Below are positions 1-12,071 of a DNA stretch of 64,000 bases, piece after piece. The notes beneath the pieces are model-generated. The model saw only the letters and a program-made list of their open reading frames with translations. It was not told the DNA's origin and searched no databases. Each line of letters opens with the position of its first letter. The stretch's first letter is position 1. The stretch covers positions 6,475,147 to 6,539,146 of the forward strand of contig OZ038457.1 in NCBI GenBank assembly GCA_964036195.1. Direction: 5' to 3'. The translations under genes were made by a program, and so were the position numbers. This DNA is from Sphaerolaimus hirsutus (Eukaryota; Nematoda; Chromadorea; Monhysterida; Sphaerolaimidae).

Positions 1-360
1 AATTGATTTTAACAAGGTTTACAATGGTCAGAATGAGAAAATCGAAGAAAAAACATGACGAATCAAATTGTATCAGACAAACAAAAATTGGTAGATATTA
101 CAATTCATACTTATAACCCAATTGTTTAAGGGCATGTTGCAAAAAAGCAGCATATCAGCATTTTCTGGCTTCAAATTTGAGGTAGGTGGTTCAGTAGGTA
201 TGTGGCCAAACCAAATACAAGAAATGTGGAGTAAGCACTCCAACAAAGATGACATTAAATACTTTACTTTTACTCATCAACTTAGATACTATAAGCAAAT
301 CAAATAAATCACAAATATCTCAAAACAAAAATAATAACTTAATTAGGGAATTATACAGGT

Positions 361-525
361 TCGATATATCGAAAATATGGTCGATATTCGATATCGATAT
401 TCGATATTTTTTCAAAATTTTCGATATCGATATTCGATATTCGATATTTTTTCAAAATTTTCGATATCGATATTCGATATTAAAAAACGGTCGATATCCG
501 ATATTCGATATTCGATACGATATAT
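361..525. repeat. TCGATATCGATATTCGATAT simple satellite
   Basis: Short tandem array built on TCGATATCGATATTCGATAT, with interspersed TTTTTTCAAAATT spacers. It is AT-rich with no coding potential; open frames across it are artefacts of the repeat. The 360 bases before it hold nothing I recognise. Confidence 0.85.
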
Positions 526-540
526 CGTTTGAACCCTACT

Positions 541-930
541 TTCCCCTGAACCCCCCTCCCAAATCGGCCAGCTACCTATCTATCTGGAGCAACTTTAAAG
601 AAATATTGCTCCAATTTTCGCTCAAAATCGCTAGTTTTCGTACTTTTTTATAGTTTTTCACCTTCAAAATTCTAATTCATGTTCCGTATTGCCTGTTTTC
701 AGCTATTTTTTGTACTATATGTACTTATATACCTATTTTTAGCTGTTTTTCTCCTACTTTAAGCGATTTTTTCCCTTTACTTCCTTCTATAGCTCGGAAA
801 AGCCTATATATATTGAACCCCCGCGAACTCCCCCAAGCCCCCCCCCCAAAAAAAAAAATTTTTTTCCAGCTATCTATCCCTCCGGAGGAGCTATTTACTA
901 TCTATATGAACCCCCGCGGCGATTCAAATC
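541..930 (+). repeat. Dispersed repeat with poly-C tracts and CTATCTATC motif
   Basis: Contains GCCAGCTACCTATCTATC, a run of short CAATTTTCGCTCAAAATCGC-like units and poly-C tracts. An inverted relative lies at about 4305-4802, and shorter relatives lie at about 6480-6680 and 38750-38940. No open reading frame of note. The shared end motif plus internal similarity indicates a dispersed, probably non-autonomous element. Family unknown. Confidence 0.6.
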
Positions 931-949
931 TACAAAACCCCTGATCCTG

Positions 950-1190
950 ATGTATACTCTACCACTTTTTATCATGAATAGCATTGAAAAAAACAACCAA
1001 TTTTGAGAAAATATAATTAAATATTATCTCAGAAAATCTCTCAAGAAAAAAATATAATTAAATCTCTTGGGTCATTTTCGAAAATATAATTAAATCTCTG
1101 AGAAAATCTCTTGCAGTCCAAAAAAATCTCATAAAATCTCTCAACTTAAAGTATGATTTCATCAATATTTCAAGGTGTTTGAACCATTGA
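950..1190. repeat. AGAGATTTTCTCAGAAAATATAATTAAAT repeat, left arm
   Basis: Repeats of AATATAATTAAATCTC and GAGAAAATCTC. An inverted relative is at about 3240-3400, so this stretch and that one bracket the elements at 1263-2960. It may be the two arms of one larger composite insertion. Confidence 0.5.
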
Positions 1191-1262
1191 GAGTAGATAT
1201 TAAGCACATTATGTGTTGTTTAACCTTTTCATTCACAAATCCATATGACAACATGTCTACAG

Positions 1263-1455
1263 GTGGCAGTCCCAAGCCCTGTAAAGTGTAAAGTAAAGTG
1301 TCAAATGTAACGTCAAATGCAAAGTAAACTGTCAATTGTCATGCAAAGTTCAGTAATAAAATCATTTCTTTTTTGTTTTGATTGACACTTTTGTTTGCAT
1401 TTGACTTTACATTTGACACTTTACTTTTCACTTTACAGGGCTTGGGACTGCCCCC
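1263..1455 (+). mobile_element. Introner-family element (subfamily with CCCAAGCCCTG ends)
   Basis: Starts GTGGCAGTCCCAAGCCCTG directly after CAG and ends CAGGGCTTGGGACTGCCCC. The ends are inverted repeats, and the interior holds inverted arms of TAAAGTGTCAAATGTAAAG type around an AATAAAATCATTTC loop. Same subfamily as 36784-36975 and 40975-41151. The right flank is CAA rather than CAG, so a splice acceptor is not preserved. No convincing exons flank it. Confidence 0.8.
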
Positions 1456-1789
1456 CAATGGCACACTGTACTATACCATGTATTTAGTATCTGAATAATG
1501 AACAAAAATGTGGTTTAGGCACATTTTCCCTCATAGTAGAATACATTACTTTCACATGTGATGATCCCCACAGAATTTATCAGATGGCTTTTTCACCAAA
1601 ATTTGGTTAAAAAAATAATATTTCCAAAGCATGCTGTCAACTCTTTAGTTGTTAAAACAGCTAGAACCCAGTGCATAAGTTTACCCAATGCACAAGTAGC
1701 AACATCCAGTGCCAATGTATACCTGGTGCTTAGCAATACAGCAATTCTGAAGGGGTTCAGTATGGTTCAGGGGTTAAAACATAATTACG

Positions 1790-2960
1790 TTTACTCAAAA
1801 ATACATGTAAACACCTTCCCGGTCACGTCCGGCAGGCATTTTTAGATTTTACTTCTTATATCCTATCCCCAGTTCTAGGGTGCCCCCGAGGCTGAAACTT
1901 GGGGGAGATATTGGCGCAACCCCCCTCTACTTCGCATGAATTGGGGGGGTCGCGGCGACCCCTCTCAGGGTGCGTCGCCCTAAGTGCAAATTTTTTTGTG
2001 GCTTTTTTGGTGTCCCACAGTAAGTTCGGCACCCGCTGATTTCTGAGCTGTGGGAGGGGTATAAATCTAAAATTTTGGGGATGTGTTACCAACACCACTC
2101 CCCTACTATACACTATTCGATAATGTCAGATTAATGTGACAAATTTTACAAAAATTTGCTTATTCCCTGAAAAAACACCACTCCCCAATAGATGGATGAC
2201 AAAAAATTCACTTTTTGGAACTTTTTTATTAGACACTTGAAAAGCTGGTTTACGATACTTTAAAGGGAAGGGTTTAATGTTTAAAGTTATGTAAAGAATC
2301 ATACCTCTAAAATGCCTGCATTGCAAAATTTACTTGGGGGGAATTTCAAAGTGTAAATTTTATGAATTTTTGTTCCTGCGATGATGTCATTATGATGTCA
2401 TGAAATTCGCCCTAAGTAAATTTTGCAATGCAGGCATTTTAGAGGTATGATTCTTTACATAACTTTAAACATCAAACCATTCCCTTTAAAGTATTGTAAA
2501 CCAGCTCTTCAAGTGTCTAATAAAAAAGTTCCAAAAAGTGAATTGTTTGTCATCCATCTATTGGGGAGTGGTGTTTTTTAGAGAATAGGCAAATTTTTGA
2601 GAAATTTTTCACACAAATCTCACATTATTGAATAGTGTATAGTTGGGGAGTGGTGTTGGTAACACATCCCCAAAATTTTAGATTTATACCCCTCCCACAG
2701 GTCAGAAATCAGCGGGTGCCGGACCTGCTGTGGGACACCAAAAAAAGCCACAAAAAAATTTGCACTTAAGCCAACCCACCCTGAGAGGGGTCGCCGCGAC
2801 CCCCCCAATTCATGCGAGGTAGAGGGGGGTTGCGCCAATATACCCCCCGAGTTTCAGCCTCGGGGGCGCCGTAGAACTGGGGATAGGATATAAGAAGTAA
2901 AATCAAAAAATGACTGCTGGACGTGACCGGGAAGGTGTTTACTTGAGTACTAAGTAAATA
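1790..2960. mobile_element. 1.17-kb foldback (palindromic) element
   Basis: The left arm (about 1790-2370) reappears as the reverse complement in the right arm (about 2375-2960). Both arms carry ACCTTCCCGGTCACGTCC, GGGGTCGCGGCGACCCC-like segments, CACCCGCTGATTTCTGA and CACCACTCCCC. The spacer at the centre is small. Peptides predicted from each arm mirror one another, which shows they are not genes. The related foldback at 7080-8450 shares the GTCGCxGCGACCCC segment and the same order of blocks. Confidence 0.85.
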
Positions 2961-3537
2961 CATCTAAATTTCCTCTGAAAAAGTACAAGTACTCTATTTT
3001 TATGTATACTTCTTGAAAGTACTTGAGTACAGAAAATGTTGTTTTTTTACTAACTTTTTAGATTACTTTTTTTATTGGCTCTTTCATGCCATAGAATAGA
3101 AAAAGGGGAGGAAAAACTACAAATAGGGTGAAAATAGCCAAAAATGGGTATATAAGCAAATATATAGTAAAAAAAAGATGAAAATTGGTAAAAAAGCACA
3201 TGAACTAGTGAATTTGAAGGTGAAAATGGGTCAATATAGAGAGATTTTCCCGAGAGATTTTCTCAATCAGGAGAAAATATAATTAAATCTCTCTGGAAAA
3301 TCATGGAAAAAATATAAATCTCAGAAAATCTTATATTTTCTGAGATTTTCTGAGATTTTTTAAATATAAATCTCCCAGAGATTTTTTCAATGCTAATCAT
3401 GAATATGAAACTTTTCACTCAACTTATTGAATTTTTCAACTTTTCTCAGAGTGATCACCAAAAAAATGTTAAAAAGGCCTCACACCAACCAGAAATGTTA
3501 CTTCTCCAACATACTCCCAACTCTCACAACCCCGCAG

Positions 3538-3960
3538 TAACCGCAGCGTGCCAACCGAGTTGCAATCCGAGGCTCGAACTCAGCGCGTCGCGGCCGCTTG
3601 GAACGAAGCCAACGAACGCCACCAGGCCCAGTACAGAGTGCTGCAGGTTTGGAATGTCGTGATGTTTGAATTGAATGAGACAAAATGAATGAGACCACTG
3701 TTTTGCAGAACACCAGTGGAGACCTGGCGTCGCAGGTGTGCAAGTACAAAGAGTGCAGACGGTGTCACAGAGCCATTAAGACTTTCAATAATGTGAGTGT
3801 TGTTTTTTGTGCCCTTAGATGTGCACAGTGTGCAAAAACACAGCCGACTATTTTCATATCGCTAATAATGTGTTCTCAGATGCCAATTCAGGGAGATGGG
3901 AATACTGGCAGGGTTTCGGTTAACGAGACGAGTCGCAGTGTGCTGTCGCGCCACCTCTGA
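3538..3960 (+). CDS. 3' end of an unknown gene (three terminal exons)
   Basis: Three plus-strand exons with matching phases: 3538-3646 (acceptor CCCGCAG, one base completing a codon, donor CTGCAG/GTTTGG), 3709-3792 (acceptor TTTTGCAG, donor AATAAT/GTGAGT) and 3892-3960, ending in TGA. The first encodes a hydrophilic, helix-prone stretch rich in Glu, Gln, Arg and Ala (NRSVPTELQSEARTQ, then AAWNEANERHQAQYR). The second carries a Cys cluster, CKYKECRRCH. The last is Ser/Thr/Arg-rich and ends LSRHL. The composition suggests a coiled-coil C-terminus, but I do not recognise the family. Upstream exons are not identifiable; they are probably to the left of the window or interrupted by the 1.2-3.4 kb repeats. 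Confidence 0.65.
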
Positions 3961-4304
3961 TCTAAAGCTGTTTTTTATTTTTCATATCTCCAAATATTAT
4001 TTTCTAAAAAAAACTTTTTTCATATTTCCCTGCATTCATATAGATATGCATCAATATTTAGATAATAATAAGGCAATAGATAATAAGATCAACATTATAA
4101 GATAGCCAAGACATTTAAAAAGTGTCTCATTAAAACGATATTACTTTTCTCCTCGAAATAAATTGTTGTGTTGTAACGTTGTGAATAGTTTTTAGAGTGC
4201 GCACCATTCAGTTATACCGGTGTCATGAGTTGACCATCAATTAGTTATTATTTACGTCAGTTTTGAATCACGCGCCATGTAAAATAGCACAAGGCGTCAC
4301 AGCA

Positions 4305-4802
4305 GGGGTCTCCAAGATTTTGGCCCTCGCGGGGGCTGTATACATAGCAAATCGTTCTCCGGAGGGATAGATAGCTGAAAAAAATTTCTGGGGGGGGGGG
4401 CTTGGGGGGGGGGCTCGCGGGGACAAAATATGTAGGCTTTTTCAGTGCATAGAAGGCCGAAAAGGGGAAAAATCGCTAATAATCGGTTAAAAGTGGCCAA
4501 AAGTAGGTTAAAATGGCTAAAAACAGGCATATAACCATGCATATAGCCGGAGAGCACGATTTTGAAGGTGAAAAACTATAAAAAGGTGCGAAGATTGGTT
4601 ATTTTTAGCGAAAGTTGGGGCAAAATTTCTCAAAAACCACTCCAGATAGATAGCTGAGCGATTTGGGGGGGGGGTCTTTGGGGGTAGTAGCCAAAAATTT
4701 TGCTTCGGGATCGATAGATAGCTGAGCGGCCTCGGGGATAGATAGATAGCTGGCGGATTTGGGGGGGGGGGCAGCCCCCCGCCAGCCCCCCCCCCCCCCC
4801 CT
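4305..4802 (-). repeat. Inverted copy of the 541-930 repeat
   Basis: Reads GGGATAGATAGCTG repeatedly with long poly-G runs, the reverse complement of the CTATCTATC/poly-C block at 541-930. The gene-free stretch 3961-4304 before it is AT-rich with no recognisable content. Confidence 0.6.
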
Positions 4803-4992
4803 AGGAGACACCTACGTCACAGATAAACAGTCTTTCAGACACAGCGCCAATCAACGGCAAATAAACAAAAACGTGAGAACTAACACTTTTTTCCATTGGT
4901 GAAGGCATACATCTTTTAAGCGCAATTATCAGAACCATAACTTTCTTAGCTTTTCCGGCCACCGGGCTAGGTTTTTGTCGTCATCCCTAAAT

Positions 4993-5219
4993 GGCGTTGC
5001 ACATACTAGTTTACTGCCAGTAAAATAAAAATTTGGTAAACACATCATCAACTTTGAATGCCATTTGAGTTTCCTGGAATTGAAAGCTCGTCAACTACAT
5101 TCTACTAATGAACGTTCACTACACTAATAACTCATTCCAGTAAACTCAAATGCATTCAAGGTTGAGTCACGTTTTACTAAATTTGAAAAAAATTGATTGG
5201 TAAACTAGTGTGTGAAGCT
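4993..5219. mobile_element. MITE with GCACATACTAGTTTAC ends
   Basis: Ends TTGCACATACTAGTTTAC and GTAAACTAGTGTGTGAAGC are inverted repeats. Internal arms (CCAGTAAAATAAAAATTTG, and TTTACTAAATTTGAAAAA) are roughly complementary. It belongs to the CACACACTAGTT-ended group seen again at 15526-15752, 37498-37742 and 43784-44028, each with a different interior. Confidence 0.7.
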
Positions 5220-6679
5220 AAAATACGCAGCGTTTCACCCGTAATTACGCACACAACACCGAACCAAAACATATCCACCACGCTACAGGAACTACAAAAA
5301 CCAACCCGTAAAAATTTGACGTTGTCGAGTAATATGATGATCGGAATTGACCAGTTTGGAGTGAAACTTCCGCGCATCACGATTATTATTTCAAATTTTT
5401 ATTTTTTGAAATACTGACATGAAATGGATACGTTGTTCCCATTCCCAAACAATTAACAAGTTTTAACATGAGAATGAAAGATGTTCAAACGGTCCACCCA
5501 AAGTTTGACTTTTTAACGACTACCGTTTGGTTTGCTTTACGACATAAACATATACTCAAATAAACAACTTTATTCGCACGACCCACCTCAAACGCCATAA
5601 AAAATTAGAAATGTTCCAACTGAACATTCGAATTGAAGAGACATTTAATTTCATCAATCACCGGGTGGGTCTGAAAAACCAGACTCGACCCGTGGCTAGA
5701 GCGGATGGTCAGCGGCACGCGAACCATACCGAAACGGTATGAGTCAATTTTATCACATACGGAAACATATTGCGCCAAAACGTATGGCGCGGCACACACT
5801 GGATGTCAACTGTTTCAGTGTCAACTCGATTTTATGACACTGTAGATCGCAGGACAATTTTCGAGGGCACATGGTGCAATCTCGAAGAGGAGTTATATTG
5901 CCATGTGCATCTGAACACGGTTTCGCAACCCGTCAACTAAAATCCTAATGAAAACCAGTCGGCAGTTGACATTCAGTATGTGTGGCACCATTGTGGCCGC
6001 GCCGTTTTGCGCGCCGAGCCATTAAAGTCCGCGGACACGAAGGTCGCAAGCCCATTGTGGCCGCCGTTTCAATTTCCTCCAATATTCAACTAATCGAGTT
6101 CCATTCGCCTCGATTTTGATAATGCACATGGATCGGGATAGAACAGCGCTACCCAGATATGCGCGCATGATTTTCCATTCACGCGCCATTGTGTCGCCGG
6201 CCGCCGCCGCAGGTAGTGAACTCAATTGACGTCCACGTTGTAAAACTCACTGAGACGAACACAATGTGTCATTGAGGGCCGTCCGACCGGGGTAAATACG
6301 ACTATCGCTGTGTGTGTCTGCGAGTAGTGTTGGAAAGACGCCACTGCGATGGCGCCATGAGCCATGGATCATGGCGCCAACAAATTCTTTGGCAGCTGCG
6401 ATGACGTAGGCTCCCTAGGCATGTAAACCCGCTCGGCATGTAGACTCATTGTAGGTGTCTCCAATGATGGGGCTACCCTCCCCCCACAATACGCCAGCTA
6501 TCTATCTATCCCGAGGCAAATTTTGGGCAATTTCCCCCTGAGCCGCCACCCCCACAAAATGTTCATTTGCGTGGAGCAAAATTTTGAGCGATTTCTCCCA
6601 AATTTTCACTCAAAATTGTTAATTATTGTTCCATTTTGTCAATTTTCACCTTAAAATCGCTATTTTGGAAAATACACAG
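5220..6679. other. Gene-poor stretch with a possible start exon
   Basis: No repeat or gene is clear in 5220-6120. From 6122 a plus-strand ATG opens a 30-codon frame that ends GCCGCCGCCGCAG/GTAGTG, a good donor in phase 1. This could be a first exon, but its phase does not match the exon at 6680. At 6330-6400 there is a short GGCGCCATGG-word repeat related to the 14141-14317 element. At 6480-6650 there is a degraded relative of the 541-930 repeat. Confidence 0.3.
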
Positions 6680-6814
6680 GCGCCGTGTCGTCGTTTTTGG
6701 AGCTGTTCCATCACTAGTTCCCGTCGCCAGTGGCATCTTTGCACCCGAGTTGCATGCAGCAATGCAAACAGTTGTTGTTGTTGCTCAGTTGCCCGCCGCG
6801 AGTGTCCCCGTGAG
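6680..6814 (+). CDS. Orphan coding exon, unknown gene
   Basis: Acceptor ATACACAG precedes an open frame that runs to GTGAG/GTGAAC, entering and leaving in phase 2. The 44 codons give a hydrophobic, plausible protein segment (FGAVPSLVPVASGIFAPELH, then AAMQTVVVVAQLPAASVPVR). It is GC-richer than its surroundings, as the real exons here are. Neither neighbouring exon could be fixed, so gene identity and extent are unknown. A chance open frame is possible. Confidence 0.4.
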
Positions 6815-6959
6815 GTGAACTCGCTCGGTGGATTGATAATTTTGATTGCTATTTATTTTGGTCGGTTCAGCTTCAAATATTTGCTTAGGTACACTTTGAC
6901 CCAAATCATTATGATGAGTTCATCGATGTGATGTAACGGCGGTAAAATATCTTTTCCCG

Positions 6960-8460
6960 ACTACTGTATTACCTCGAATTATCCTCCCTTGAATTAACCC
7001 CCCCCCAATTAACCCCCTTTCAAAATGAAATGGGGAAATAATAAACCCCCCTCGAAATATCCCCCCGGAATGATGTACATCATGTATGCAATGTAAACTG
7101 CGTCCGGATCAGGTCCGGCAGTCAGTTTCTGACCTGACTGCTGACGCCATAACTCTCGCTATGGGGGAATTAAGAGATGACATTCGGGTGGGACGTAGCC
7201 GACATTCCCCTCCTACTATACTCCAACGCGGGGGCCACAGCGACCCCCCTAATTGTGGGTCGCCGTATACTCGAAATTATTTTTAAAGAATTTCGCTGTC
7301 CGCATCAAGTCCGGCACCCAGTGGATTACTACCACTTTGATTGCCTTAACTCTAGAAACGCGGACCTAGACAACTGAAATTTTGGGGAGATATCGCCAAC
7401 ATCCTGTGGCACCATAGACCCACCAAAAGTGTTGCTCACTGCGTATATGGTGGGGTCTTTTTACAGATGCGGTGTACGCATCAGGTTCAGCACCCACTTG
7501 CGTTTAACCCAGCAAAATTCACTTTAAATATATTTTTTTGTTAGACACTTTAAAAGTTGGTTTAGGGTGCCCTCTAGGGGAGGGTTCAAGGTATAAAATT
7601 GCATAAAAACCTTACCTAAATGGGTGTGAATGTTCTGAAATCGCCTATGACATCATTGCGGTACAAATTTGTATGGTGATGATGTCATAAGTGACTTCAT
7701 CACATTCACCCCCATTGAAATTCCTTGGTTGTGCATTTTTTGGGTAAGGTCTTTCACATAACTTTTTACCTTGAACCCTCCCCCAGCAAGCATCCTTAAC
7801 CAAGTTTTAATGTGTCTAACAAAAAATTGATTTAAAGTGAATTTTTAGGATGCAACTCTAGGGGCGTTGCAAAGTTCCTGTTAAACATTGCTTAACAGGT
7901 AATTTCACTGCATCCCACAGTATGATATGGGTCTGTAAAATTGTAAAACTGCATTATATGACTACATAGAAGCCCATTGAGCATTTTTTATATAAAAGTT
8001 ATCAGGTGCCGGACCGGATGCGGCCATTAACATGCGGGAATGCGGACATCCATTAAAAAACGCGTTGTACCCGTGAGCGGCACTTTTGGTGGGTCGCTGG
8101 CACCCGCCGTTTAGTATACAGTAAGGGGGAGGCGTCGGCTATATCCTCCCAGTGTCAGCTTGGTCTTGTTCGCGTTTCTGGAATGACGGCACCCGAAGTG
8201 GTGAAAAAAACACAAGGACTGCACAAACTGCACAATTTTTTTGCGTGTTTCGACGACACACACTGAGGGGGGTCGCCGTGGCCCCCGCGTTGGAGTATAG
8301 TAGGAGGGGAATGTCGGCTACGTCCCACCCGAATTTCATCTCTTAATTCCCCCTATTAATAGCGAGAGTTATGGGGTCAGCAGTCCTGTCAGAAACTGAC
8401 TGCCGGACCTGATCCGAACGCAGTTTACATGATGTATTTATTACTGCTAATTTGCATTGC
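6960..8460. mobile_element. Second large foldback (7080-8450) inside a TATTACCTCGAATT-ended element
   Basis: 6960-7080 is the left part of an ACCTCGAA-type element with poly-C blocks. From 7080, AACTGCGTCCGGATCAGGTCCGG through GGGTGGGACGTAGCCGACATTCC is repeated inverted at about 8270-8450, making a foldback of about 1.36 kb centred near 7765. The arms are more diverged near the centre. Block order matches the 1790-2960 foldback. The pair ATGCAATGTAAACTG / CAGTTTACATGATG marks the outer ends. Confidence 0.75.
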
Positions 8461-8630
8461 AGCTACACATAGACATAGTTTGTGTTTTTTTTACGTCTAC
8501 GTTTATTTTACGTCTACGTTTTTTTTACGTCTACGTTTTTTTTGTCCAAATATATTCTGTTTGAACACATTTATTACCTGGTCCCAGTTCCGCTAAATGA
8601 GAAGTGAGAAAACTGAAAAGTACTTTACAT

Positions 8631-9070
8631 ACCGTATATCCTTGAAAAAGTCCCCAGGGGGGTTATTTTTTCGTCAAGGTTTTTGAGGGGGGAGTTATTC
8701 AAGGGGGAGGAGTTAATCAAGGGGGGGGGGATTATTTTTTCCTCAGAAAACTTGACTTAATTCATTGTATGAAGGCATTCTGTCAACTCATGTAATCCAG
8801 GTATTTAACAGTTCAATAACAACAAAACAGTGTGTATACACTGCATATACGTTATGTATCTGCTGTCGCTGCTGTATAATTATTATCATTCTTTTGTATT
8901 TTTATCGATCATTTTTATAAATTTTGTAGCATATTTTTCACGGAGAGGGGGAGTTATTCAAGAGGGGGGAGTTATTCGAGGGGGGAGTTATTTTTTCGTC
9001 ATTGTTTTTGAGGGGGAGCTATTCAAGGGGGAGGAGTTATTCGAGGGGGTCTTATTCGAGGATATACGGT
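8631..9070. mobile_element. ACCGTATATCCTTGAA-ended element with poly-G core
   Basis: Terminal inverted repeats ACCGTATATCCTTGAA and TTATTCGAGGATATACGGT, flanked by ACAT and ATGT. The interior is repeats of GGGGGAGTTATTCAAGGGGG. Just upstream, 8581-8625 carries CCCAGTTCCGCTAAATGAGAAG, one end of the second introner family, apparently split from other material by this insertion. Confidence 0.8.
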
Positions 9071-9659
9071 ATGTAAACCCTCCATTAAGAACTGATCCTT
9101 GAAAGGCTTTTTTACATAACCGCCGTCGCGTGATTATAATGATCGCCCTAATGTCATTGTAAAATATCAATCAGTCATTTAAACATGTCGCCTCATGGGG
9201 CGTTTGTTTTTGCAATTTTGAACTAAGCCATAACATATTAGGTATTATTATTGGATAACAGTTGCGCGTATGTACACATCCTGCATTACACAGCTGGCAG
9301 TAAACTTGTGCTGTGACGTAACTCATTGGCTGAAAGTAAAACCGTAATGTGAATATTTACCAAAATAGTAACAATGAATAAGTCATTCAACTAATCCCTG
9401 AACACATCCCAGTAGAATAATTCACCCCTTGAAAAGCAGAGTTGTTAGTGTGTATATTTACTCGACGGACTAAATACTCTACCTACACTCCCACATAGGT
9501 ATTTAAATATCACGTTGGGAGCGTGCCATTGATAATCAATGATGCGATTTTTGGAAAAAAATGAAAAAATTCGTCGTTGTGAGCACGTTTAACGTTTTAA
9601 CAGCTGTGCATTTTTCCAATTTTTTTTTATAATTGCATGTGTTAAGTATCGTTGGCACG

Positions 9660-11460
9660 CTTCCAGCGTGAACCACGTGTGTAAGGAGGCCAGACCACTT
9701 AGGATGCTAGCCGTTTGGTATGCTGCGCAAAGGCTCACTTAGGATGCTGTATTTAAGACATCGCTTGACATGACAACTAGCTACACGTTGTATGCCACCA
9801 TTTAATCATCTCATGCTTGCTCATCAAATGCGACACTTAAGATGGATTTCATGAGCATAATAAGTGAATTGAATTGGTTGAATATTTTTTAAGCATTTTC
9901 TTCTCACTTGCCATGTGTTCTTTACTTTTTTACTTTTCAATTCACTTCTCATTTTATTTCTCAATTCACCTCTAGCACAGTAGCACTTGAAATAAGGCAC
10001 TACAGCGAGAGTGTTCCACTTTTCATCCCTAACGGTTTACATGCTCACGGTTTTCATCTAAAATGCTCTGTTTTACTAGCTGAAACGTACGGTTTTCAAG
10101 CCCCAGACAAATTTTTACATGCCAAATTGATGTGACACTTTTCATCCCAGAGTATAACAGTTTACATGCCAAAGTATTACAGTTTATAGCCACAGACATG
10201 TCAAATAAATACCGTATTTCTCCTACGTAGTTCTATTTTTTTCATCAACGTTTTTACCCACCCTTCTATTTCGAGTCTGCCTTTCTATTTTTTCGCCATT
10301 TTTTCAGACATTTTTTTCAAGTTCAGCTAACATTTTACAGGGTATACTCAACAGTCATTTTTAAGCATCATTTGGAACAAATCATAGGATTCAATATATC
10401 TTAAATAACAACAATAACAACCATCTCAAAATTTTGACTACCTAATTTCGATCATGTCTGACATCCGTGCTTCCAGCAGGTAGGTACCTTCTATTGGAGA
10501 CACCATTTTATTGGAGACCTGCCCCTATATTAGAAGAAATACGGTATGCCACATTTTGTGTAAAAGAGTAAATTTGCGCAAAACACACAACTTTCGCTTG
10601 AAAAGTGGCATATTTATGGCAAGTAAAGTGACATACTTAGGATGAAAACTGGCACATTAGAGTAGCAAGTAAAGTGTCACACTTAGCTAGTAAAGTGACA
10701 CAGAATGACATGTAAACCGTGAGCATTAGGGTGTCAAATTTCCGTTTTCCGTTTTCCGTTTCCGTTTTCCGCAGGCAAATTTTTTCCGTTTTCCGTTCCG
10801 TTTTCCGGCTGCTGAAATTTTTTTTCCGTTTTCCGGCAACTTTTTTTTCCGTTTCCATTTTTCCGGCTCAGTTTCCGTTTTCTGGCAAATTTTTTAGTTT
10901 TTCCGCCTTTTTTCCATTTTCCGCCTCAATTTCCAGTTTTTCCGCATTTTTTCATTTTCCACCTCAATTTTCCATTTTTCCGCCTAATTTTACTTTTTTC
11001 TGGCTCAAATTTCTGTTTTCTGATCTGCCAAACTGGTAAAAATTCATGCAGATTGTCAATGATGTAAAAATTTTCCTGTTTCCAGCAAAATTACTGCAAA
11101 TTTTTTCCACTTCCAGCAAAATTTCAGCAAATTTTATCCGTTTTCCGGCAAAATTTCAGCAAGTTTTTCCATTTCCGTGCAAATTTGATTTTTCTGTTTC
11201 CGTTTTTCCGGCCTCTTTTTCCGTTTTCCGGCCACTTGAAAATTTTTTTCCGTTTCCGTTTCCGTTTTCCGCCAAGTCAAAATTTTTTTCCGTTTTCCGT
11301 TCCGTTTTCCGGCTGCTGAAAAATTTTTTCCGTTTCCGTTTTCCGTAAAAAAATTTTTTTGACACCCTAGTGAGCATGTAAACCGTACGGGATGAAAAGT
11401 GGAAATCGCTCACTACAGCATACTAACTGTGCATTTATGCGTCATACTAAGTGACCAGCA
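9660..11460. mobile_element. Composite inverted insertion with nested elements
   Basis: TTTCATCCCTAACGGTTTACATGCTCACGG at about 10021-10050 is matched inverted at about 11370-11400 (GAGCATGTAAACCGTACGGGATGAAAAGTGG), so the region is a large, imperfect foldback. Inside lie an ACCGTATTTCTCCTA-ended element (10211-10545) and the TTCCGTTTTCC-word element (10729-11367). Between 9071 and 9660 I see nothing identifiable. Confidence 0.55.
10729..11367 (+). mobile_element. TA-flanked element made of TTTTCCGTTTCCG words
   Basis: Ends GGGTGTCAAA and TTTGACACCC lie between TA dinucleotides. Almost the entire interior is TTCCGTTTTCCG-type words with GGCAAATTT and CAGCAAAATTT blocks. An inverted copy lies at 34109-34743 inside an intron of the oxygenase gene. 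The Phe/Ser-rich open frames across it are repeat artefacts. Confidence 0.85.
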
Positions 11461-12071
11461 TACTAAATGATACACCCCCGCGTGTAAGGTTTAAAGTCAC
11501 TGGAGTATATTTACATCCACTCGAAACTATACGAAACACAGCATACAAAGTGCGTAAATGCGCATGGGTACAATACTTAAGTTGTACCAGTACCCATCCG
11601 TACGCGTACTTTTTCATGATTACTGGCCACTGGGTACTTCAGCGTATTCCAGCAAATTCCACGGATGCAGACAAAAGCAAAAAAGTGACTGTGCCTGCAT
11701 TCATATTTACGCCTTCGTTTTTTTCAAGATTTACAGCATGATTCAAGATTTCCTTGAAACCACCATGGGGGTTTATTTTTTACTCCCAGCACTCAATTTT
11801 GTTTCGATCGCGAATTTTCAACAAAAAACTTCACGAAAAAAGCACGAATATAATAATTTTAATGACCTTTTATTTTACGTTTCACCTTCAACTTTTCGTG
11901 AACCTTTAATTGCAGTTTAAATATTTAGCATATCAAAATATTTTGGATAAAACACTCTGTTTATAGCGCTTGATCCTTGAGTGTAAAATAACCGATATCT
12001 ATCAAAATATTGACGAAACACGTCACGGCGCCAAGACAATTGGCATCTGCCATTCATTCGATAGTGGAATG

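Noticed and set aside
361..525. Possible CRISPR-like or satellite array
   Set aside because: Simple TCGATA repeats without unique spacers, in a eukaryotic context.
1856..2963. Pairs of similar minus-strand frames
   Set aside because: They mirror each other because the region is a foldback; no coding signal.
10719..11348. Phe/Ser-rich open frames, and their copies at 34106-34794
   Set aside because: Made of the TTCCGTTTTCC words of a TA-flanked repeat element, not a gene.
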